Of a stretch of DNA of 64,000 bases, positions 36,988-46,025 are shown in pieces. Position 1 is the first letter of the stretch. Each line of letters starts with the position of its first letter. Made by a program: the position numbers and the translations under genes. Origin of the DNA: Bacteroidota bacterium. Its GTDB lineage: Bacteria > Bacteroidota > Bacteroidia > Cytophagales > Spirosomataceae. The notes under the pieces were generated by a model that saw only the letters and a list, made by a program, of their open reading frames with translations, searched no databases and was not told the origin of the DNA. The DNA is taken from positions 1,054,001-1,118,000 of the forward strand of contig JAIUOF010000001.1 in the NCBI GenBank assembly GCA_020161355.1. Direction: 5' to 3'.

Positions 36988-38448
36988 TTATTTGCTTGCT
37001 TTTGCTGCTTTTTCAGCTTGTACTTTCTTTTCGTGAAACTCAATAAACTTATTAAACTCTTCAACAGGAATCCTGCGACCTATGATTCGTTTTTCGCTGT
37101 CCAATATATAGGATGTAGGCGTGGAATATATATCGTATTTTTTTCGAAAATCATATCTGAATTTGAAATCCAGCACATTGATCAGACCTTTTGTTTTATA
37201 ATTATTGATAAACTCTTTGGTTTTTTTGAGCTCTTCGGCCTGGTCACCGGTAACGTGAATACTGGCGTGATAAACTGCAATCCCTTTGTGTTTGTTTTCT
37301 TCATAATACTTTACCAACTCAGGGGCATGATCACGGCAATGTCCACAGTCATAGCTATAGAAATACACAATGGTATATTTTGATTTGATATCATAAAGAT
37401 TTACATCTCTACCTAGTGTATCCTGTAAAACTAATGGTGGCATAATTTTGCCGGTCTGAATAGGTTCCAATATTTCAACTCTTTCCTTAAACTTTGCTCT
37501 CTGGGTACTGTCTAACCAATCTACATCTTTTAAATAGTAATCTTTGGCCAAGTGTACAAAAACTCCGTCTAAACCAACAATTTCAATGTTTTCATACTTA
37601 TTGGTTATCCACCAAAGGACATATCGGTACACTTCTTTGTTTTTCTTTGCCAACTTCAATACTTTGTCGGCATCAACATTTATTGAGTCAGTAACCTGAT
37701 AAACCAGGTCTTTGAAATATTTTTCAACTTTTGACTGAATAAAAGGCGTTCTCAACATACGATCATCTGAAAAATCAATATTTTCGAAGTATTTCTTTTT
37801 GTAAAGATTAAAGAGATAAGTAGAGTCAGTTTTACCATTGGCAAGCTTAGGAGCTTCTGTCGGCAGCTCAGGTTCCATGTTGGCCTGAATGATTTTAGCT
37901 GCGAAAGTGCCTTTATTGTCACTCACAACATTTTTCATGTATTGGTTAACTTCGTCCTGTAACTTCTTCATTTTTCCTCTGTTAAGTTCCATGGATGCAG
38001 GATCTTTTTGTTGCTGCATTTGTTTCTGAACAGCCATAGCTTCAGAACTTTTTTCCATCAGAAACTTTCTATATCCAAACAGGATGTCGTTTTCTTTTGA
38101 ACCTGAAAACTTAACACTTTTCACAAAGTCCAGTGTGTCAGCTTCAACGGTGACATCATTGTCATTACCACTTACAATAAAATCATAGTATTTTGCCGGA
38201 CTCAATACAATAAGATAGATCCCGCCTTTCAGGGGTTCAGTACCTTTAAATGACAAAACGCCGTTTTCGACATTGGCCGAATCTACTTTGAAGTATTGAT
38301 TATATCCAAAATAATGAGCCAAATGCACTTTTTTACCTTCTTCAAGGCCTTGCATTTTTACGGTTATATTGTATGCAGGCTTATCTTGTGCATGGGTCAG
38401 TGAGGCGAAACCCGCCAGAAAAAAAAGAAAAATTAATGTTCTCTTCAT
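36988..38448 (-). CDS. TlpA-like thioredoxin-fold protein with DUF4369-type N-terminus
   Basis: 486 residues with signal peptide (cut after THAQ). Residues ~25-120 resemble DUF4369; the middle (~130-330) is helical, perhaps DUF5106; the C-terminal ~150 residues are thioredoxin-like with redox pair in YDCGHCRDHAPELV (CGHC) and a cis-Pro region STPTSYIL. It is probably a periplasmic or lipid-anchored thiol oxidoreductase of the kind widespread in Bacteroidota. A TAAATTTG promoter sits 15 bp upstream of the ATG at 38448. Its tail is low-complexity Lys/Ala/Glu. Confidence 0.85.
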   Translation of the reverse strand: MKRTLIFLFFLAGFASLTHAQDKPAYNITVKMQGLEEGKKVHLAHYFGYNQYFKVDSANVENGVLSFKGTEPLKGGIYLIVLSPAKYYDFIVSGNDNDVTVEADTLDFVKSVKFSGSKENDILFGYRKFLMEKSSEAMAVQKQMQQQKDPASMELNRGKMKKLQDEVNQYMKNVVSDNKGTFAAKIIQANMEPELPTEAPKLANGKTDSTYLFNLYKKKYFENIDFSDDRMLRTPFIQSKVEKYFKDLVYQVTDSINVDADKVLKLAKKNKEVYRYVLWWITNKYENIEIVGLDGVFVHLAKDYYLKDVDWLDSTQRAKFKERVEILEPIQTGKIMPPLVLQDTLGRDVNLYDIKSKYTIVYFYSYDCGHCRDHAPELVKYYEENKHKGIAVYHASIHVTGDQAEELKKTKEFINNYKTKGLINVLDFKFRYDFRKKYDIYSTPTSYILDSEKRIIGRRIPVEEFNKFIEFHEKKVQAEKAAKASK

Positions 38449-38463
38449 GTTCAGATTTTTTTG

Positions 38464-38471
38464 CAAATTTA
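38464..38471 (-). promoter_or_regulatory. -7 element of the TlpA-like gene
   Basis: Minus-strand TAAATTTG (TAnnTTTG), 15 bp before the start codon. Confidence 0.5.
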
Positions 38472-38511
38472 AACTAATATTGTTTTTTGTTAAAGAAATT
38501 AACTTTTTGTT

Positions 38512-39276
38512 ATGTTTTTTGTAATATCCAAAACGCTTTCGTTTATTCTGAAACCGCTGGGAATCATATTGATATTAGGTTTCCTATTGATACTTACTAA
38601 AAATCGTACCAAACAAAAACGACTAACTTTTTCAATTCTTATTTTACTCTACATTTTTTCAAATCCAATATTTATCGGTTTTTTGAGTAAATGGTATGAA
38701 CCCGGAACTATTCCCATTAAAAAACTTGGCCATTTTGAAACAGCAGTAGTTTTGACCGGTGGCATCAGCAATGATTCAGAATACGGGGCCGGATTTGTGG
38801 GTCTGGGAAATCAAGCGGATAGAATTTGGCAAGCATTACAATTGTACAGAGAGCACAAAATCGAAAAAATTGTGATTTCCGGGGGAGAATGGCGAAAAGG
38901 ATATAAAGACAAACCGATGATAGAAAACGATATAGCGAGGCTTTTTCTTATAAAAAACGGAGTTCCTGATTCTGTGATTGTACAGGAGAAAAAATCAAGA
39001 AACACCTATGAAAATGCTTTGGAAACCAAAAAAAAGATTGGAACTACAGCTAAAATTCTGGTAATCACCACTTCATTCCATTGCAAAAGGGCCGAATTGT
39101 GTTTTAAAAAGCAAGGTTTCAAATTTCAGATGTTTCCGGTAAACGCAGAGCAATCTGAGGTAAGTTCTATTGGAATAAACAGTTTTTTGCCTTCCTCTCT
39201 GGCTTTTAGACAAACCGACCTGCATTTTAACGAATGGATAGGATTACTTTTTTATAAGCTAGCCGGATATGTATAA
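38512..39276 (+). CDS. YdcF/ElyC family membrane protein
   Basis: 254 residues. Two N-terminal membrane helices (FILKPLGIILILGFLLIL, ILILLYIFSNPIFIGFL) are followed by the DUF218 domain: ETAVVLTGG, KIVISGGEW, SRNTYENAL and ITTSFHCKRAELCF. The family includes ElyC/SanA-type envelope factors linked to lipid-carrier and peptidoglycan metabolism. Function here is unknown. Confidence 0.85.
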   Translation: MFFVISKTLSFILKPLGIILILGFLLILTKNRTKQKRLTFSILILLYIFSNPIFIGFLSKWYEPGTIPIKKLGHFETAVVLTGGISNDSEYGAGFVGLGNQADRIWQALQLYREHKIEKIVISGGEWRKGYKDKPMIENDIARLFLIKNGVPDSVIVQEKKSRNTYENALETKKKIGTTAKILVITTSFHCKRAELCFKKQGFKFQMFPVNAEQSEVSSIGINSFLPSSLAFRQTDLHFNEWIGLLFYKLAGYV

Positions 39277-39280
39277 AAAA

Positions 39281-39301
39281 ATCCGGCTGTAAAGGCCGGA
39301 T
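39281..39301 (-). terminator. Terminator of pfkA
   Basis: ATCCGGC and GCCGGAT arms around a 7-base loop, followed on the minus strand by a T-tract; lies just after the pfkA stop. Confidence 0.75.
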
Positions 39302-39312
39302 CTTAATTTATT

Positions 39313-40287
39313 TCAGATACTTAATATGTGTACCATTCGCAACAAATCATCATGAATAGGTTTTTGTTTTTTGATGGTATCTATAAATGGTGTATAAATC
39401 AAATCATTATTTACTATACCTGCCATTACATTTTTCTGTCCATTTATCAAGCCTTCTACTGCGGCCAGGCCCATTCTTGAGGCTAAAATCCTGTCGTAAG
39501 CGGTCGGAGAACCTCCCCTTTGAACGTGCCCCAGAGTTGATACTCTGATATCAAGTTTATCGCCTAACTGTTCTTTAATCTTTTCGGCAATCTGTGTAGC
39601 ATGACCTTCTTCATCACCTTCGGCAACTACAATAATCGAAGAAGATTTTTGGCGGTTCCAACCTTCTTTTAAAGTAGATACAACTTTCTTTAAAGGTGTA
39701 TGTGTTTCCGGTACCATCACGATCTCAGCTCCTCCACCAATACCTGATTGTATGGCAATATAGCCAGAGTCACGCCCCATCACTTCGATAAAAAAGACCC
39801 TATCGTGAGAGTCAGCCGTATCTCTGATTTTGTCAATGGCCTCAAGCGAAGTATTTACCGCCGTATCAAAACCAATGGTGTAATCGGTACCATACAAATC
39901 GTTGTCGATGGTACCAGGACAACCCACAGTTGGTATCTGATATTCATTATAAAAAACTTCAGCCCCAGTAAAAGTACCATTACCACCGATGGCTACCAGA
40001 CCTTCGATACCATGAGCCATAAGATTTTCATAGGCTTTTTTTCGCCCTTCGGGGGTCATAAAATCCTTGCTTCTGGCCGACTTAAGAATTGTTCCTCCTC
40101 TCTGAACTATGTTTGAAACAGACTTAGAGCCCATTTCGAATATATCGCCGGCAATCATGCCATTATATCCTCTTCTTATACCATATACTTCCAAACCATG
40201 ATAAATAGCTCCCCTTACCGCCGCCCTGATACAGGCGTTCATACCTGGAGCGTCACCACCGGAAGTAAAAACTGCAATCTTCTTCAT
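39313..40287 (-). CDS. pfkA: 6-phosphofructokinase with Asn at the Mg-ATP position
   Basis: 324 residues of the PfkA family: TSGGDAPGMNACIRAAVR, PGTIDNDLYGTDYTIGFDTA (catalytic Asp128 region), EVMGRDSGYIA and HVQRGGSPTAYDR. At the GGDGS ATP loop it reads GGNGTFTGA: Asn103 replaces the Asp that coordinates Mg-ATP in E. coli PfkA, while Gly104 (ATP rather than PPi type) is kept. Activity with ATP is still likely but kinetics may differ. Glycolysis: fructose 6-phosphate to the 1,6-bisphosphate. Confidence 0.9.
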   Translation of the reverse strand: MKKIAVFTSGGDAPGMNACIRAAVRGAIYHGLEVYGIRRGYNGMIAGDIFEMGSKSVSNIVQRGGTILKSARSKDFMTPEGRKKAYENLMAHGIEGLVAIGGNGTFTGAEVFYNEYQIPTVGCPGTIDNDLYGTDYTIGFDTAVNTSLEAIDKIRDTADSHDRVFFIEVMGRDSGYIAIQSGIGGGAEIVMVPETHTPLKKVVSTLKEGWNRQKSSSIIVVAEGDEEGHATQIAEKIKEQLGDKLDIRVSTLGHVQRGGSPTAYDRILASRMGLAAVEGLINGQKNVMAGIVNNDLIYTPFIDTIKKQKPIHDDLLRMVHILSI

Positions 40288-40315
40288 CTATTATGTTAGT
40301 GTTATTTTAACCCTA

Positions 40316-40323
40316 CAAAAATA
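40316..40323 (-). promoter_or_regulatory. -7 element of pfkA
   Basis: Minus-strand TATTTTTG (TAnnTTTG), 28 bp before the start codon at 40287. Confidence 0.5.
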
Positions 40324-40798
40324 CAGAGTTTTATCTTAACCTAAAAGGATATTTTTATTTCGTTGAAGGGGTTTATAATTTAAGATAATTTTGCAGATTC
40401 GTTTTTTACAAAATATTATTGGAATAGTAATAATCTTTAATAAAAAGAATTTAGGAATAATTATTAAGCGGATTAAAACCTGAAAATTTTCAAAACTGAG
40501 TATTAAATAACCCGTATATTTTGCTGTTCCTATCCCTTTATTTTTCATAATTCTCTTGCTTCGGTTATAAAATTCATGAAATAAATAGAAAATATTACTT
40601 TTAAAATACCAAAGTGAAAAGTTTATTATCTAATTCCATTTAAAAAAATTGATATTTCATTCTGCATTATTTCTCGGCATTATTTCTCTTCATTATGTAT
40701 CCAAATAATAGGTTTTCCCAAAGCTTTGGTTGAATATAATTTATTTGGCTTGATAATTGTAAATACCACATGTACGAGTGTCTCCTGATATTAAAAGA
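40324..40798. other. Long intergenic region with a 13-bp tandem repeat
   Basis: About 475 bp between divergent pfkA and the kelch gene. It is strongly AT-rich. A GCATTATTTCTCG unit is repeated in tandem at 40664 and 40677, with a partial third copy (CATTAT) after it. A 70-residue minus-strand frame at 40336-40548 lacks protein-like composition. I saw no RNA gene; the repeats may belong to the kelch gene's control region. Confidence 0.4.
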
Positions 40799-43099
40799 AT
40801 GAGAATAAATAGAATAGTATTACTTATTTCGGTGATTTTGCTGATTTTTTCACACGATAGGGCATTTTCCCAAAATCAATGGGAATTTTTAAAAGGTCAT
40901 CTTAACTTTCAGTATGATTATGAAAGTCACTATTATGCTTTTAATGTTTATGATGTAAACAACAAACCCAGCTCAAGGGAACATTGCGGGTCCGGAATTT
41001 TCAACAATAAGATATTAATATTTGGGGGAGATGGCAGCTATGCCGGCTCCGATATCTGGTCTTATGATATCAATGCAAAAGCCTGGGCTATAATATCAAA
41101 CCGCGGCCAAAACGAAGTTTATACCGATAAATTTAATGAAAGTACAGTTGCTCATCCAGGTGATAGAACCAGAATGGCCTCAGTCATGGATAAAAATGGG
41201 TACTTTTGGTTCTTTGGAGGAGAGACCAAAGATCTGGGATTTCATACAGGTTGGAACGACTTGTGGAAATTTAATCCCACCACAAAAAACTGGACTTGGA
41301 TGGGCGGAAGTACAACTCACTCATCGGCAGGAAGTTACAATGTGCCCAATACCCCGGATTGGCCACGTGCCAGGTATCGTGTAAGGGGTTGGTTTGATAA
41401 GGATGGAAATTACTGGATTTTTGGCGGGGTTTATTTTGATGGGGTGAATCCCCCTTTTCCCCTAAATGATATGTGGAAATACAATGTTTCCACCAAAGTT
41501 TGGACTTGTGAAACAGGCGATTGCAATCAGTTACATATGCCCAATGCCCCTAGCGGGGTATATCCCGCCACAGTTGGGCAGTCTTCTGTAAGTTATAAAC
41601 CCCGGGCTCGCTGCGATTACGGTTACTGGCAGGATCTCGAGGGTAATTTTTTATTTTTTGGAGGAAATAATGGTGATGCTCATTCTATAGGTTGCTCCCT
41701 TGCAGATACCTGGAAGTACAATCCCAAAACAAAAGTCTGGACTTATCTTGCCCAGGAGACCAGTCCATCAATTAATTCACCAGGTCCGCAAATAGAACCT
41801 TTATGTTGGATGGGAAATGATGGTGTACCCTGGATGCGATTGGTTAACCGCTCAATCTGGAAATTAAACAATGGAAAATGGGTAAACCAAAGATATGAAA
41901 CAGATTATGCATGGGAATCACCCATATTGGTTAATAATCAGCCTTTTGTCTTTAACAATATCAATCAGCCTGGCTCTCACTTTACCACTTTCAATCATAT
42001 CAGAAATGATAGCCTGGTCTTTTTATTTAATGGGTATGGTCGTGACCAAAGTAGTCAGCCTTATTATACCGGAGCACTTTGGGCATATTCATTAGAACAA
42101 AACCGTCTTCCAAAACTCGAATTGTCAATTTTAAAAGATGATTTTGATCCAACGGGAGAATCACCTTACACGACGTCGAACCGCGAAATTTTAGTCAAAA
42201 ATACCGGTTCTGATTCGGCGAAAAACGTTGTTGTGACTATTGGACTTTCTCCCACTAACAGCTATTCGGCATTCAGGCTTCAAAATCTTAAACTTTATAA
42301 TTCGGATGATGAATTAATCACAAATTATGCCACCACTTCCCTTCCTTTTTCTCCTACTGACCTGGAGAATGGACCATCGTGCAATTTTAACCCGAATGAC
42401 TATAAAACAACCGTTAATATTACAATTCCCAAAATAGAAGCGGCCAACTCTGTAAGAATTGCTATCAAAGCTGAACATTGCATGGCCAATTTCAATAGCC
42501 TTGCAAACGGCCAATATTCCTGGAATCATTGGGCTACCAAATTAAAATATAAAGACAGGCTCGACAAAAGTTATTTAATAGATATAATTAATAATAGTAA
42601 CGCTCATGCACTTGACTCCTACACCTGGAAACAATATAAGGCACCATTACCGACACTGAGTGCCTCTGCAGGCTCAAAAATATTCGAAATAGAACTTGGG
42701 TCAGGAGTTTATGGAACCCCCACCAACAATCAGGATATCGGAACCTCATTTCCTCATGCACAAGCAAGAGTTGACTTGTCATTACCACCCGGAGTGTTTT
42801 TGGCAAACGGCAGCCTTCAGGATATCGTAGGGGAATATGCTATCAAAAATGGAACTACTGTTCAATTGGTACAAACCCATGCCAGTGAAATAAACTATGG
42901 CTTTACCGGTAGTGACAAAAATCAATCTTATATTATAAAGTTCCCTGAGGGGCATTTTCTACCTATAAGAAGGATAAAAATTAAACTTAGAGCAAATGAC
43001 AACACTGCCAATCTTTCAAACATTAATACCTTAATAAGAACAACTTATAATAAAACTTTCGCCAACATGGATTACGGCTGGAAAACGGCAGTTAAATGA
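40799..43099 (+). CDS. Secreted kelch-repeat protein
   Basis: 766 residues with signal peptide (cut after RAFSQ). Residues ~50-320 hold at least four kelch-type blades: ILIFGGDGSYAGSDIWSYD, FWFFGGETKD...LWKFNPTTKNW, YWIFGGVYFDG...MWKYNVSTKVW and FLFFGGNNGD...TWKYNPKTKVW. The C-terminal half contains a beta-sandwich (EILVKNTGSDSAKNVVVTIGL) like conserved-repeat or DUF11 domains. It is extracellular or surface-attached. ATG 40799 is used in place of an upstream GTG. It is followed 18 bp later by another secreted protein. Confidence 0.8.
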   Translation: MRINRIVLLISVILLIFSHDRAFSQNQWEFLKGHLNFQYDYESHYYAFNVYDVNNKPSSREHCGSGIFNNKILIFGGDGSYAGSDIWSYDINAKAWAIISNRGQNEVYTDKFNESTVAHPGDRTRMASVMDKNGYFWFFGGETKDLGFHTGWNDLWKFNPTTKNWTWMGGSTTHSSAGSYNVPNTPDWPRARYRVRGWFDKDGNYWIFGGVYFDGVNPPFPLNDMWKYNVSTKVWTCETGDCNQLHMPNAPSGVYPATVGQSSVSYKPRARCDYGYWQDLEGNFLFFGGNNGDAHSIGCSLADTWKYNPKTKVWTYLAQETSPSINSPGPQIEPLCWMGNDGVPWMRLVNRSIWKLNNGKWVNQRYETDYAWESPILVNNQPFVFNNINQPGSHFTTFNHIRNDSLVFLFNGYGRDQSSQPYYTGALWAYSLEQNRLPKLELSILKDDFDPTGESPYTTSNREILVKNTGSDSAKNVVVTIGLSPTNSYSAFRLQNLKLYNSDDELITNYATTSLPFSPTDLENGPSCNFNPNDYKTTVNITIPKIEAANSVRIAIKAEHCMANFNSLANGQYSWNHWATKLKYKDRLDKSYLIDIINNSNAHALDSYTWKQYKAPLPTLSASAGSKIFEIELGSGVYGTPTNNQDIGTSFPHAQARVDLSLPPGVFLANGSLQDIVGEYAIKNGTTVQLVQTHASEINYGFTGSDKNQSYIIKFPEGHFLPIRRIKIKLRANDNTANLSNINTLIRTTYNKTFANMDYGWKTAVK

Positions 43100-43117
43100 T
43101 ATAGATATTTGGAAAAC

Positions 43118-44023
43118 ATGAAAAGGATACAAGCAATAATATTGATTTTTATATTTACTTCAGGCATATTTTCTGAAATAAAGGCGGAGAATTTGATTTT
43201 TCCAGATCAGGAAAAATCAAATACCGGTGGATGCAAATTAACTGCAGAAATCGTTGGAGGGCAAATTGAAATTAGCTATGAATATGATTCATTAGATCGT
43301 CTGACCGTAAAAAACTTTATAAAACAGAATTATAAAGAAGTGTACACTTATGATAAAGATGGATTTTTAGTTAAAATCACTAATAATTCGGAAAATCCTT
43401 ACACCATTGATTTTGTTTACAACAACAATCTTTTGGTCTTAAAAACTATTACGCATATTTATGTTTCCACTCCTCAAGTTTTTAAATATGAATACAATGA
43501 GGCAGGTGAATTAATAAAAATGTCGGAAACGCTGATGACAACTACAGTTACCGAGTTTTTAAACGGCAAAGTGGTAAAAATATCCAACCCTTTCATTACC
43601 TATGAATTAAATGACCTGGGATTGGTAATAAAATCGAAAAGCATTGCAGGAACACAAACCGAAAACATATATAAATACGACAAAAACCACATGTTGTCTG
43701 TACAAGAGATTTATTCTGAACCAGGCAAAAAAATCATGTACACTGAATATAAAAATACCAAAATTAAAAAGTCAAATCTGGGAGATGAATTTATAAACAC
43801 TTACAAAGGTTTACCAAAGTTCTCTGATCCTTATGGTGATAAAAGTTATTATGTCAGTGGCATGTCTCATTTTTCAGCCAATGTAGAAACAGGACAGTTT
43901 GAAAAATCTTTTTCAACTGAAAACTCTCTCACCATTGACACTTCCGGCCGACTGGTAAATTCATTGAATCTCAATAATATCAGCAGTCCTGTAAGAGAGT
44001 ACGTCTATTCGGGATGTAAATGA
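43118..44023 (+). CDS. Secreted RHS-like repeat protein
   Basis: 301 residues with signal peptide (MKRIQAIILIFIFTSGIFSEIKA). Several YD/RHS-like units: YEYDSLDRLTVKNF, YTYDKDGFLVKI, YEYNEAGELIKM and YKYDKNHMLSV. The repeats run to the end without a toxin-like tip. Likely a cell-surface or extracellular protein; not a polymorphic toxin of ordinary size. It shares a transcript with the kelch gene. Confidence 0.7.
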   Translation: MKRIQAIILIFIFTSGIFSEIKAENLIFPDQEKSNTGGCKLTAEIVGGQIEISYEYDSLDRLTVKNFIKQNYKEVYTYDKDGFLVKITNNSENPYTIDFVYNNNLLVLKTITHIYVSTPQVFKYEYNEAGELIKMSETLMTTTVTEFLNGKVVKISNPFITYELNDLGLVIKSKSIAGTQTENIYKYDKNHMLSVQEIYSEPGKKIMYTEYKNTKIKKSNLGDEFINTYKGLPKFSDPYGDKSYYVSGMSHFSANVETGQFEKSFSTENSLTIDTSGRLVNSLNLNNISSPVREYVYSGCK

Positions 44024-44051
44024 TTTGTAAGGAGATAATTAAATAAAATAA

Positions 44052-44735
44052 TCAATACATTTTTTTTAGTTTCTCCATAATAACAATATTTCCGGCTATT
44101 AACAAAAAACCATAAAACAGATCCTCAACAGGAATCGTCCACATCCTGATTCCCAGATTTTCATTATTGTTATACCACACCATGGGCTCATCAATAAAAC
44201 TTCCTGTCAGAATACCATTTGTCAGAAGAAAAAACGGAATGACAAAAATGTAGGCAAAAATTATAGCAGAAATATCGATTCTTTTGTACCAGGTAATCAA
44301 CAAAAAAATGAGTAAGAAAAGATTTGTATAAAAGGTGTATTTCTTGTCAAAAAATAGAATTAAAGCAATGATACAAATGGAAATTAGCGAGTAATGCAAG
44401 TGCATGCTCAGCTTTTGTAATGGATTATTTTTTAAGAAATATTTGAGAGAAAAGTAAATAAATATACTAGAGTACGGTATAAAAAAGAAAAAAAGGAATT
44501 CTTCGATAGGCAAATTGAAAACAAACACCCCTGTCAAGTATCTCTGATTAAACCCCCAAACGCCGATTTTCGTAAATATCACATCCCACACAATAAAAAA
44601 AACAGCCATCAAGCCCAGAGATGTAAAAAGGTATTTCCATTCTTTATAGAAAGCATGTTTGGGATAAAAACTCGCTATAAGTGGAAAAGAAAGCGTCAAG
44701 ACATCAATGACCAGATATAGATATTTATCTTCCAT
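44052..44735 (-). CDS. crtYcd: Lycopene beta-cyclase (fused CrtYc-CrtYd type)
   Basis: 227 residues, about seven membrane helices in two half-repeats. Each half carries the acidic cyclase motif: FNLPIEEFLFF in the first, WTIPVEDLFYGF in the second. This is the fused form of the heterodimeric CrtYc/CrtYd enzymes. It would cyclise lycopene to beta-carotene in the membrane. Start at ATG 44735 shares one base with the crtZ stop (TGATG). It is the last gene of the carotenoid operon. Confidence 0.88.
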   Translation of the reverse strand: MEDKYLYLVIDVLTLSFPLIASFYPKHAFYKEWKYLFTSLGLMAVFFIVWDVIFTKIGVWGFNQRYLTGVFVFNLPIEEFLFFFFIPYSSIFIYFSLKYFLKNNPLQKLSMHLHYSLISICIIALILFFDKKYTFYTNLFLLIFLLITWYKRIDISAIIFAYIFVIPFFLLTNGILTGSFIDEPMVWYNNNENLGIRMWTIPVEDLFYGFLLIAGNIVIMEKLKKMY

Positions 44736-45187
44736 CAAAAATATTTTTTAAAATATTTGAGCGGTACAAACAACATCCCGAAAACCTCCCCTTCTTCTTT
44801 TCCAATATGTTTATGATGCACTTTATGACCTTTACGCAGGGCAAGTAAATAGTTGTTTTTGGTATGCGTGAAAAGCTTAATTCTTTGATGAATCAAAATA
44901 TCATGAACAAAGAAATACGCCATTCCATATAACAGAATACCAAGACCAATAAAAAACTTGAAATTTAAAGAAGGCTCCAGCCCAAAATAAAATAACGCAA
45001 TGCTGGGGATTGCAAAAATCACAAAAAAAGCATCGTTTTTCTCGAAAACATGATTGTAGCCCGGCTGATGATGATCCTCATGCAAATACCACAAAAAACC
45101 GTGCATTACAAACTTATGCGTGAGCCAAGTGACACCTTCCATTATTAAAAATGTGACCAGGGTCGTTAAAACAAAAATGTACCACAT
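44735..45187 (-). CDS. crtZ: Beta-carotene hydroxylase
   Basis: 150 residues, fatty-acid-hydroxylase fold with di-iron histidine clusters: THKFVMH (HxxxxH), LHEDHH (HxxHH), VHDILIH (HxxxxH) and HKVHHKH (HxxHH). It adds hydroxyls to the beta-ionone rings, giving zeaxanthin via cryptoxanthin. Tightly coupled in the operon: 1 bp after crtB, overlapping crtYcd. Confidence 0.92.
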   Translation of the reverse strand: MWYIFVLTTLVTFLIMEGVTWLTHKFVMHGFLWYLHEDHHQPGYNHVFEKNDAFFVIFAIPSIALFYFGLEPSLNFKFFIGLGILLYGMAYFFVHDILIHQRIKLFTHTKNNYLLALRKGHKVHHKHIGKEEGEVFGMLFVPLKYFKKYF

Positions 45188-45188
45188 A

Positions 45189-46025
45189 TCAAAAAATATT
45201 TAATCTGTATCTAAAATAGGAATTCACCAAAATTAACATCTTTACGGGGTTCGGAATTCTAATTCTCTCCAAAAGTAATCTGTTGGCATTGGTTCTTTCT
45301 ATCTTTTTTAAAAGCGAAAGATAATACATATAGGCTGTTAAAACCCCAAATCTGCTCGTACCCGGCAATAATCTGATTCCTTTGATCGCTTCTTTAAAAT
45401 CTTCTTCTATTTCTAAAATAATTTCTCTCTTTTTATGCTCTGAAAAATTACTGAAGTTGACATTCGGGAAATATATCCTGCCCAGGCTTTCATAATCATG
45501 CTTTGCATCTCTCAAAAAATTAACCTTTTGAAAAGCCGATCCCAATTTACTGGCAAATCCTTTCAGTCTTTCAAATTCACTTTCATCCCCTTTCACAAAA
45601 ACTTTAAGACACATTAAACCCACAACATCTGCCGAACCATAAATATATTGCTCATATTCCGCAGTGGTATGGTATTCTTTTTTGTATAAATCTGCCCTCA
45701 TACTAGCCATAAATGCATCAACCAGATCGTGTAGTTTGTATTGATTCACAATCTTTTGAAAAGCATTTAGGATAGGATTTAAACTTATTTCTTCCTGTAA
45801 AGAAGCTAAATAATCTTCTTCAAACTTGTCAAAAAGTTTTTCCTGATTATACCCTTCAAATGAGTCCACGATTTCATCAGCCAGCCTCACGAAACCATAA
45901 ATGGCATAAACCTGGTCACGGACTGAGGGAGCTAACATATTAATAGCCAAAGAAAAAGAAGTACTGTACCTTTTGGTTACTCTTTTGGAGCAATCCAGAC
46001 TAGTTTCATCAAAAATGCTTTTCAT
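45189..46025 (-). CDS. crtB: Phytoene synthase
   Basis: 278 residues of the squalene/phytoene synthase family. First Asp motif RLADEIVDSFEG and second FLRDAKHDYESLGRIYFP (Mg-diphosphate binding). It joins two geranylgeranyl diphosphates into phytoene. Its ATG overlaps the crtI stop (ATGA). No GGPP synthase gene is in this window. Confidence 0.93.
   Translation of the reverse strand: MKSIFDETSLDCSKRVTKRYSTSFSLAINMLAPSVRDQVYAIYGFVRLADEIVDSFEGYNQEKLFDKFEEDYLASLQEEISLNPILNAFQKIVNQYKLHDLVDAFMASMRADLYKKEYHTTAEYEQYIYGSADVVGLMCLKVFVKGDESEFERLKGFASKLGSAFQKVNFLRDAKHDYESLGRIYFPNVNFSNFSEHKKREIILEIEEDFKEAIKGIRLLPGTSRFGVLTAYMYYLSLLKKIERTNANRLLLERIRIPNPVKMLILVNSYFRYRLNIF

Noticed and set aside
40336..40548. 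70-codon minus-strand frame in the long gap after pfkA
   Set aside because: Ile/Lys-rich translation of AT-rich DNA, no recognisable motif, and no clear promoter or ribosome site.
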